Part shown: piece after piece, positions 1-5,132 of the stretch
Layout of the letters: each line of letters begins with the position of its first letter
Position numbering within the stretch: position 1 is the stretch's first letter
Assembly: GCA_937899145.1 (NCBI GenBank)
Contig: CALBPW010000561.1
Coordinates: 1 to 5,741 of the forward strand
Reading direction: 5' to 3'
From: an uncultured Bacteroidota bacterium
Lineage (GTDB): Bacteria; Bacteroidota; Bacteroidia; Bacteroidales; SZUA-534
DNA length: 5,741 bases
Made by a program: the position numbers and the translations under genes
Notes under the pieces: generated by a model
Databases searched by the model: none
Told to the model about the DNA's origin: nothing
What the model saw: the letters and a program-made list of their open reading frames with translations, nothing else

Positions 1-237
1 TTCAGCGTGCCTGTATATATATATAATAAGGTGGTGGGCGGCTGCAACAACGCCAAACCACGTAACTAACGCAAACAAAAGCAGCTGCGCATATTTTGCG
101 CTTCCGATGTTGTTCAGTCCAAAAGGTTGTAGCAAGATGAGCAATAGATAAACCGCTACGCCATAAAACGCACCTGCAATCCAGATGTTGCGATTGTCTT
201 GCGATGTCGGTTTGTTTAAAAATGATGAAATTGACAC
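1..237 (-). CDS. LytTR-family membrane-bound regulator, N-terminal part (runs off left edge)
   Basis: This frame is open from a GTG at 237-235 to the window edge, giving 79 codons with no stop. The product starts MSISSFLNKPTSQDN and has two clear hydrophobic segments, at about residues 18-38 and 49-74, joined by a short loop with the motif LLLILLQPFGLNNIG. A QPFGL motif at the end of the first membrane helix, after a short cytoplasmic lead that often contains FLNKP, is typical of Bacteroidetes regulators with about four N-terminal helices followed by a LytTR DNA-binding domain. The DNA-binding part would lie beyond the window, so the assignment rests on the membrane part alone. There is no ATG in this frame; GTG at 237 fits the family lead, and TTG at 258-256 is a weaker alternative. 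A promoter box at 256-263 sits 18 nt upstream. The overlapping 90-residue frame on the same strand is Cys- and Arg-rich and is a shadow of this gene. Confidence 0.68.
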   Translation of the reverse strand, partial: MSISSFLNKPTSQDNRNIWIAGAFYGVAVYLLLILLQPFGLNNIGSAKYAQLLLFALVTWFGVVAAAHHLIIYIYRHAE

Positions 238-255
238 AACTTGTTTTTTTGTGCG

Positions 256-263
256 CAAATGTA
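256..263 (-). promoter_or_regulatory. Bacteroidetes -7 promoter box TACATTTG
   Basis: Minus-strand positions 263-256 read TACATTTG, an exact match to the Bacteroidetes primary sigma factor -7 consensus TAnnTTTG, followed by GC as is common. It lies in the 36-nt gap between the beta-barrel gene stop (274-276) and the GTG at 237. Transcription would start near 250, giving a very short leader. I see no good TTTG -33 element at the expected distance upstream, so the call rests on the -7 box and its position. Confidence 0.5.
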
Positions 264-273
264 GAAGAAATCA

Positions 274-1146
274 TTAGAATTTACTGCTACTTTTTATGTG
301 GAATAATTGCCTAAAATCGAGCATTACACCTGCTTTTACGCCAATTGCCATTAAGTTGGCTTTGCTAACTTGGTTTGAGTTTAAGATGCCGTTGTAGGTG
401 CGGCCAGTGTCAACAACAGGAGCGTCTGATTTTTTTGTTATGTTTAGTGGGCAATAGCTGAAATACAAGCCTGCATACGCCTCAGTTGTGCGGTTGAGGT
501 GGCGGTGGAGTAGGGCGTCAAGGTAAATTGATACGTTAAATCCTGAAATTTCAACTTTGTCTTTTTGTTTACTTGCTTCAACAGTGTAAAAGTCGTGTTC
601 TTCCATATCTTCAAATGTAACATCTAATGAGGGGTAGTAACCCGACACTTTGTATTCGCCTTTTTTAAGCATGTATTTGCTGATTATCGGAATTCCAAAT
701 TTAACTCCTGCGCCTATGTGTAAATTGGTGTAAGTGAATAGTTTATTTAACCTGTATGTTGCGCCTATCGGAATTTCAAGTTGGTGGAGTTTTTGTTTTT
801 CGGTAAAATTGTTGTACTCGGTTTGTAGTTTGTATGTGCGTTCGTTTTCATTGTCAAATTTTTCGGTTTGTTCCATCATATTAAACTCAACGCACGAACT
901 GTAGTTGGCAAATCCTAAGCCGCCATTTACGCTCCATTGTTGGTTCAAGTGTCGCATATATTTGGCGTCAAGCATCAGACCTGCACCCGGTTTGTGGTCG
1001 CCATTATTGGGCTTAAACTGAATGTTGTGCAATCCGCCACCTAATTCTACGAGAATCCATTCGTTAGTGAATTTTTGTGCTGCAGCGGCATTCGCTAAAC
1101 ACGTTAGCAATGCGGCTGCAACTATTTTCATATCTAATTTGTTCAT
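274..1146 (-). CDS. Outer-membrane beta-barrel protein
   Basis: This is a 290-residue secreted protein that probably forms a small outer-membrane barrel. Residues 1-23 are a Sec signal peptide with an Ala-rich core and an AAA-Q cleavage site after Ala23. The mature part opens with WILVELGGGLHNIQF, then alternates strand-like segments rich in Gly and aromatic residues (for example AGLMLDAKYMRHL, WSVNGGLGFANYSS, HIGAGVKFGIP) with polar loops. It ends in a last strand, GVKAGVMLDFRQLF, with a terminal Phe. This pattern is characteristic of the broad Bacteroidetes outer-membrane beta-barrel (porin-like) families; I cannot name a substrate or partner. ATG at 1146 or the in-frame ATG at 1131 (MKIVAAALL) could be the start; the second gives the more standard signal peptide. 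It follows the T9SS-type gene by 52 nt in the same direction, so cotranscription is possible. It is AT-rich (about 35% GC at 661-720), unlike the parC end of the window. Confidence 0.75.
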   Translation of the reverse strand: MNKLDMKIVAAALLTCLANAAAAQKFTNEWILVELGGGLHNIQFKPNNGDHKPGAGLMLDAKYMRHLNQQWSVNGGLGFANYSSCVEFNMMEQTEKFDNENERTYKLQTEYNNFTEKQKLHQLEIPIGATYRLNKLFTYTNLHIGAGVKFGIPIISKYMLKKGEYKVSGYYPSLDVTFEDMEEHDFYTVEASKQKDKVEISGFNVSIYLDALLHRHLNRTTEAYAGLYFSYCPLNITKKSDAPVVDTGRTYNGILNSNQVSKANLMAIGVKAGVMLDFRQLFHIKSSSKF

Positions 1147-1198
1147 TGTAATCTGTCTTTTCGTTCAGTTTGTGTTGTCTCAAACTTTTTTATTTGTG
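1147..1198 (-). other. 52-nt spacer between repeat protein and beta-barrel genes
   Basis: This AT-rich gap separates the TAA at 1199-1201 from the ATG at 1146. I found no GC-rich hairpin with a U tract, no exact TAnnTTTG box and no Shine-Dalgarno. Nothing here shows that transcription stops or restarts, so readthrough from the upstream gene is the simplest reading. Confidence 0.4.
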
Positions 1199-4100
1199 TT
1201 ATAATTTGATAATACTTACCGACTCTCCTCCAACATTGATAATGTAAGTGCCTTGTGGTAAATCATTTAGGTCGAATTCTGCATTTTCGGTATCGGTTAC
1301 ATAGTAATTCTTCCATACTTTACCATTTCCATCGGTAATGGTTACGCGGTCGCCGGTGTTCCATTTGTTCGATTTTACATTTATCTTGTTTATTGTCGGA
1401 TTTGGATATGCGCTAATTGATTGTTTTGCAGGTCTGCTAAATGTATCACCGCACGATTCGATTTCTGTTCCATCGGTTGTGGTGGCTACTGCGTAGTAAC
1501 TTCCAGTCAGTCCGCCAACTTCTTGGTAATATGCTTTTTCGCTTACGAGTTCGCCGTTATGATACCATTTGTACGATTCGTAGTTGCCGGTTGTATTGTC
1601 GATGGTGATAACATCGTCCCACATGGTGGTAACAATGCGGCGGCGCATTTGGTAATGAATGGTTTTTGTTACGTTTTCGTTGCCAGAACTTACTGTTATG
1701 TAGATGATGCCTATTGGTGCGGCTGTGTCTGGTATGGTGTAAGTTGCCCCCGTTTGTGAGGTATCAACTTCGCCGTTTATGCTCCAACGATAGGTGAATC
1801 CAATGGCATCTTTAAATTCTGTTATTTCTATTTTTGTGTCGCCATCGCAAGTGCTGAAGTTTTCTGGTACTTCAAATCTGAGAGATTCAACTATCGGACC
1901 TTCAATCCAAGTGGCAGTGCTTGTCCAATTGCCGGCTGGCATTGTTTCTGGTATTGAATCCCAAATGTAGCCCCATGTGTTGTCGGCAATTGTTAGCGTA
2001 GGAGCGACAATTGGTGTGCCGTATGCAACTTGTCCTGCATGTGTGTAGTTGTCGTCAATTGCTTTGCCTCCGTTTAGTTCCCATTTCAGTTCGTATTTAT
2101 TGCGGCTGTAGTAAACTTTTGCTACGCTTGAGCCGTCGCCAGCAATGGTGTCGGTTTCTACATTGTTAACGCTGAATCCGAATGGGCTGCGGTCGGTTGC
2201 TGAGATATTGTTGCCGGTTGTGCCTGTCAGACTGTCAATCTGGAATGGCGCGTCGGGGTAGCTGCCGTCGGTGTTTTGGGCATAGTGCTCAACATAGTAC
2301 GCGGTGCTGTCTGATGCTTTCCAGATGGCTGTCAATGTCAGATTTTCAGCTGGCATTGTTTCTGGTATATCAATGTCCCAGCCATTGAATATGTAGCCTT
2401 GTTTTTCGGGCATTTGTGGTGCAACTACCGGTGCTCCAAATAGGGTAGTGCCAATTGTGCAACTGTCAGTTTGGGCGGTGCCGCCATTCAAGTCCCATTT
2501 CAGTTCGTACGAGTTGCGGCTATACAGAATGTCGATTGTGGTTATGTTTTGTGCCGATATGGTGTCTTGTGTGAATTCTGTAACTGTAAAGCCTTCATAT
2601 TCTTTGGCTTCGGCTTGAGTGAGCGCACCTGTCAATCCAAGTAGTGATTCTGATTCGCTCACAACTGAATACTCGCCGTTCAGGCATTGCTGGCGGTGGT
2701 GTACAAAATAGACGTTGTTTGATGCTGTCCAGATGGCGGTGCAAGTAATGTTGGCGGCCGGCATTGTGAGAGGGAGAGTGTCCCAAGTGTGGGTGTATCC
2801 CATTTTTTCGAGTACGGGGGCGATTATCGGTTTGCCGAAAATCACTTGTCCGCCTTCGGTATATTCGGCTGTTTCTATTGTTGCGCCGTCAACATTCCAT
2901 GTCAGTGTGTATGAGTTGCGCTGATAGAAGATGTTTATTGTTGTTGAGCCGTTGGCCGCAATGGCGCTTTGTTCAAAATTGTTGGCTGTAAATCCTTCGA
3001 ATATTGACGACACGGCTGCTGTGCTTTCGCCTGTTATGCCTTTTAAGGTGTCGGCGTAGGTTGGTATTACAGGGTAAACGCTGTTTGTGTTTTGCAGATA
3101 GTGTGCCACAATGTACGAGGCGGAGTCGGTGGTCCATGTTGCCACATATTCGATGTTGCTGGCGGGCATTGTGGTAGCAATTTCCTGTGTCCAGTTGTTG
3201 AAGGAGTAGCCTTCTTTTTCGGGATTTGCGGGTTGTGTTACGGGTGCGCCAAACAAGACTGTGCCGTGGGTGCAGCCTTCGGTTATCTCGGTTCCGTCAA
3301 CAATCCATTTCAGGGTGTACGAGTTGCGTGTGTAGTATATTTTGGCGACGCTTGAGCCGTCGGCCTCGATGTTGCAGTCGGTTTTGTGGTCGAATGTGAA
3401 GCCGCTGTACACGATGGGCGCCACGCTTGTTTGCGTGTTTGTTTTGCCGGTTTGGGTGTTGTCGGTTTCAAAAAGCTGATATGTTCCGTCGAGTTGTTGC
3501 TGATAGTGCTCAATGGCGTATGGCGTGTCGCCTTTTTCGGTCCATTGGGCTATGCACTCAACGTCTTCGGCCGGCATTTTTGCCGAGCTGTTGAGCCATC
3601 CGCTAAATGTGAAGCCGGCGCGTTCCGGGTTGGTTGGCGCTGTTATCTCGCTGTCGTATTTTACGCTTCCGCTTGTGTAGGTGCCTGTCAGTTCGCCGCC
3701 GCCATTGTTGCGGATGTCGATGATGAGTCCGCGACAGAGTGCGAGGTAGGTCAGACAGTCGTCCAGGTTGCCTTCGCCGACGGGTACGGCGAACGACTCG
3801 TAGCGCACGTAGCCTATGTTGTCGTCGAGCACGCGGTAGCTGAGTCCGGCCGATATCTTGTAGTTGGTGCCCAGGTAGTGGCGCTCCAGCGTGTCGCTAT
3901 AGTTCTGCGGATAGCCTTCGTGCCACGCCCAGTAGCGCCCGTAGTCCATGGAGGTGGAGAGGTTGACGTGGCCGTCGCGCAGCTCGCCGAGCATGTCGCA
4001 CAGCACCTCGAAGAGCTGGGTCTCGGTCATCTGGTCGCTCACGCGTACCTTATATTTATTATAGACGGCATTCCAGTCGAGTCCGTACTCGTGCTGCTTG

Positions 4101-4279
4101 TAGTCGAAGAAGCAGTAGTGCTCGTCCAGCATGTGCCAGAGGGCTTCGAAGTTGCCGGTGGGCGTGTCGGGGCGTTCGTCGGTGTCGACACAGGCACTGA
4201 AAAGTAAAAAGGTAAGAAGGTAAAGAGGTAAAACCTTCACCCATCCCCTTGACTTCTTTCTTATTGCTCTCATTTCCAT
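1199..4279 (-). CDS. Hybrid S41-peptidase N-terminus / InlB-repeat T9SS surface protein
   Basis: This is a 1026-residue open frame with parts that do not usually occur together. Residues 1-30 are a lipoprotein signal ending FLLFSAC (Cys30), followed by acidic VDTDE, which resembles the Bacteroidetes surface-lipoprotein export signal. Residues ~43-195 match the front half of Bacteroidetes S41 peptidases: NFEALWHMLDEHYCFFDY, ELRDGHVNL, NIGYVRYESF and GLIIDIRNNGGG. The half that should follow, with the catalytic Ser, is absent. From residue ~191 the protein becomes five Listeria-Bacteroides (InlB B-type) repeats alternating with four MucBP-like modules, up to residue ~794. Two Ig-like segments (~795-950) and a T9SS type A sorting domain (~951-1026; YPNP, DLNDLPQGTY, final SIIKL) follow. 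The product should have no peptidase activity; the repeat part resembles adhesin-like T9SS cargo. ATG at 4279 or 4273 could be the start; no Shine-Dalgarno is visible. The open frame is certain, but whether it exists as one gene in one genome is doubtful (see the join at 3690-3712). Confidence 0.7.
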   Translation of the reverse strand: MEMRAIRKKSRGWVKVLPLYLLTFLLFSACVDTDERPDTPTGNFEALWHMLDEHYCFFDYKQHEYGLDWNAVYNKYKVRVSDQMTETQLFEVLCDMLGELRDGHVNLSTSMDYGRYWAWHEGYPQNYSDTLERHYLGTNYKISAGLSYRVLDDNIGYVRYESFAVPVGEGNLDDCLTYLALCRGLIIDIRNNGGGELTGTYTSGSVKYDSEITAPTNPERAGFTFSGWLNSSAKMPAEDVECIAQWTEKGDTPYAIEHYQQQLDGTYQLFETDNTQTGKTNTQTSVAPIVYSGFTFDHKTDCNIEADGSSVAKIYYTRNSYTLKWIVDGTEITEGCTHGTVLFGAPVTQPANPEKEGYSFNNWTQEIATTMPASNIEYVATWTTDSASYIVAHYLQNTNSVYPVIPTYADTLKGITGESTAAVSSIFEGFTANNFEQSAIAANGSTTINIFYQRNSYTLTWNVDGATIETAEYTEGGQVIFGKPIIAPVLEKMGYTHTWDTLPLTMPAANITCTAIWTASNNVYFVHHRQQCLNGEYSVVSESESLLGLTGALTQAEAKEYEGFTVTEFTQDTISAQNITTIDILYSRNSYELKWDLNGGTAQTDSCTIGTTLFGAPVVAPQMPEKQGYIFNGWDIDIPETMPAENLTLTAIWKASDSTAYYVEHYAQNTDGSYPDAPFQIDSLTGTTGNNISATDRSPFGFSVNNVETDTIAGDGSSVAKVYYSRNKYELKWELNGGKAIDDNYTHAGQVAYGTPIVAPTLTIADNTWGYIWDSIPETMPAGNWTSTATWIEGPIVESLRFEVPENFSTCDGDTKIEITEFKDAIGFTYRWSINGEVDTSQTGATYTIPDTAAPIGIIYITVSSGNENVTKTIHYQMRRRIVTTMWDDVITIDNTTGNYESYKWYHNGELVSEKAYYQEVGGLTGSYYAVATTTDGTEIESCGDTFSRPAKQSISAYPNPTINKINVKSNKWNTGDRVTITDGNGKVWKNYYVTDTENAEFDLNDLPQGTYIINVGGESVSIIKL
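1202..1429 (-). other. T9SS type A C-terminal sorting domain (within CDS)
   Basis: The last ~76 residues of the large protein contain SISAYPNPTINKINV, then TITDGNGKVW, then FDLNDLPQGTYIINV, and end in SVSIIKL. These are the successive strands and motifs of the Por secretion system type A sorting domain, which directs cargo through the type IX machinery and is removed at the surface. The domain is intact to its last residues, so the 3' end of this gene is genuine even if its 5' end has been replaced. Confidence 0.88.
1898..3709 (-). repeat. Alternating InlB B-type and MucBP-like coding repeats
   Basis: The array encodes a composite unit of about 135 residues. B-type repeats lie at about 3536-3709 (R1, front end fused to S41), 3128-3322, 2720-2914, 2315-2512 and 1898-2098. 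Each ideally reads SYxLKWxLNGG, FGAPVxAP, GYxFNGW, TMPAxN, TAxW. MucBP-like modules lie at about 3323-3529, 2915-3127, 2513-2719 and 2099-2314, each with YxVEHYxQ, DGxYP, GFxxxN, AGDGSS, YYxRN. The units have diverged at both protein and DNA level, with only short identical DNA stretches; for example, the same 20 bases occur at 1935-1954 and 2349-2368. This suggests old duplication rather than recent expansion. R3 and R5 lack the usual FxGW, having THTWD and YIWD instead. Confidence 0.85.
3690..3712 (-). other. Apparent fusion point between S41 peptidase and B-repeat gene
   Basis: On the minus strand this stretch encodes IRNNGGGELT (codons AAC AAT GGC GGC GGC GAA for NNGGGE). Read with the upstream sequence, RNNGGG is the S41 motif that follows the GLIIDIR strand. 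Read with the downstream sequence, NGGELTGTYTSGSVKYDSEI is the start of a B-repeat, equivalent to LNGGTAQTDSCTIGTTLFGA in R4. The motif fits both families, so the exact breakpoint cannot be placed more finely than about 20 bases. Confidence 0.65.
4199..4237 (-). repeat. Inverted copy of the A-rich repeat, inside the signal peptide
   Basis: On the plus strand this is a run of units of the type AAAAGGTAAGAAGGTAAAG. On the coding strand it reads as CTT/TTA/ACC/TTT units, which translate to the hydrophobic core LPLYLLTFLLF of the lipoprotein signal. Sixteen bases at 4200-4215 are an exact inverted match to 4302-4317 upstream of the start codon. Confidence 0.7.
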
Positions 4280-4282
4280 TGT

Positions 4283-4334
4283 TTTTTTACTTTTTTACTT
4301 TTTACCTTTTTACTTTTTTACCTTTTCACCTTTT
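4283..4334 (-). repeat. A-rich tandem repeat (AAAAAGGT/AAAAAAGT units) before the start codon
   Basis: Read on the minus strand, the gap between the DUF3316-like gene and the next start is built of about seven imperfect 7-8 base units, A(4-6)GGT or A(5-6)GT. The array begins within the final codons and the TGA stop (4326-4328) of the DUF3316-like gene and ends a few bases before ATG 4279. It leaves an A-rich leader, which suits Bacteroidetes translation starts that do not rely on Shine-Dalgarno. Similar short purine arrays are, from memory, frequent between genes in Prevotella-like genomes. Confidence 0.75.
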
Positions 4335-5132
4335 AATGATGGAGAAACGTTTAGTGATGCCGATGAGCAGTCGATGCGTGTAGGTGTGGTAGCGCAGGTT
4401 GTTGACCTTGGCCTGCTGCATGTTGCCGAGGTAGCCCACGCGCAGGGTGAGCTGCCGGCCGAGGACGGCGTCGACGGTCAGCATGTGGCGCCACTCGGGG
4501 GCCGAGACGAGGGTGGTGGGTACGATGTTGTGGTCGTAGTTGCCGCGTGAGAAGATTTCGTAGTACGACTGTCCGTAGTTGGGCGAGAACATGACGCCCG
4601 CCAGGGGCAGGTTGAGTTCGTAGCGTGCTGAGAGCTGTCGGCCCAGCAGCGTGAAGCGGTAGGTGGCCACGCCCGTCGGCATCAGGTTCAGGTGGGCGCG
4701 GGCCTGTGCGGGGTTGTTGCCGTTGCCGGTGTTGTAGACAAAGCCCACGGAGGCGTTGACGGCGGCACCGGCCTGCAGCCTCAGCCGGCCTTCGGCCAGC
4801 TGCCAGCCGTAGAGGCGTGCCCAGTAGAAGTTGTAGGTGCCCTCCAGCTCTTTCTTCGAGTCGGCGCGGTCCTTGACGCTGGACAGGTTGGCTTCGTGCT
4901 CCATCAGCGTGGCCCACGGCGTGTCGGGTCGTGTGCGCTCGATGGTTGCAACGAACGACAGGCCAGGCCCGCTGAAGTGTTCGTCCGAGAGGTAGGTGTC
5001 GAGCACGCTGGTCCCTCCCAGGCCTATCATGGTGCTGCGCGTCGTAACCTTCTGCGCCTCTGCCGTCTGCGCCCCTGCGGGGCTGAAGTACAGAGTACAA
5101 AGAATGGAAAATAACAGATACTTACTCTTCAT
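4326..5132 (-). CDS. Exported DUF3316-like protein
   Basis: This is a 268-residue protein with a clear Sec signal peptide (MKSKYLLFSILCTLYF, cleavage SPAGA-Q after Ala21). The mature part starts with TTRSTMIGLGGTSVLDTYLS, which I recognise as the opening of the Bacteroidetes DUF3316 family, and continues in Gly- and aromatic-rich strand-like segments (for example GTYNFYWARLYGWQL, LRLQAGAAVNASVGFVY, LTLRVGYLGNM) to a basic end, KRFSIIKR. The strand pattern suggests a periplasm-facing or outer-membrane beta-structured protein; its biochemical role is not known to me. The start at 5132 is supported by the signal peptide directly after the ATG. It overlaps the end of parC by 11 nt in another frame, so it is very likely translated from the same transcript by termination-reinitiation. 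It is GC-rich like parC. The family name comes from recalled sequence similarity, not a search. Confidence 0.72.
   Translation of the reverse strand: MKSKYLLFSILCTLYFSPAGAQTAEAQKVTTRSTMIGLGGTSVLDTYLSDEHFSGPGLSFVATIERTRPDTPWATLMEHEANLSSVKDRADSKKELEGTYNFYWARLYGWQLAEGRLRLQAGAAVNASVGFVYNTGNGNNPAQARAHLNLMPTGVATYRFTLLGRQLSARYELNLPLAGVMFSPNYGQSYYEIFSRGNYDHNIVPTTLVSAPEWRHMLTVDAVLGRQLTLRVGYLGNMQQAKVNNLRYHTYTHRLLIGITKRFSIIKR

Noticed and set aside
2..274. Minus-strand 90-codon frame starting at ATG 274.
   Set aside because: It is rich in Cys, Arg and His with no coherent fold, while the neighbouring frame from GTG 237 encodes a recognisable membrane protein. It is a shadow.
3128..3709. Frameshift as the cause of the lost S41 catalytic half.
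   Set aside because: None of the other long frames seen after 3700 carries S41 motifs, and the main frame goes straight into a good B-repeat. The catalytic half is missing from the DNA, not out of frame.
1898..3709. Regularly spaced repeats as a CRISPR array.
   Set aside because: The repeats are long, diverged and coding, with protein-level conservation and no short identical direct repeats at constant spacing.
3386..4207. Plus-strand open frame of 273 codons opposite the S41 part.
   Set aside because: It is Val/Ala-rich, with the composition expected of the antisense of a G/C-biased gene. It has no recognisable domain, and the minus strand clearly encodes S41 motifs there.
4280..4325. T-rich tract as a transcription terminator.
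   Set aside because: On the coding (minus) strand it is A-rich, so it gives no U tract, and no GC-rich stem precedes it on either strand. It is better described as a tandem repeat array.
4351..5100. Minus-strand 249-codon frame inside the DUF3316-like gene.
   Set aside because: It is extremely rich in Arg, Ala, Pro and His, as expected from an out-of-frame reading of GC-rich DNA. The other frame has a signal peptide and family motifs.
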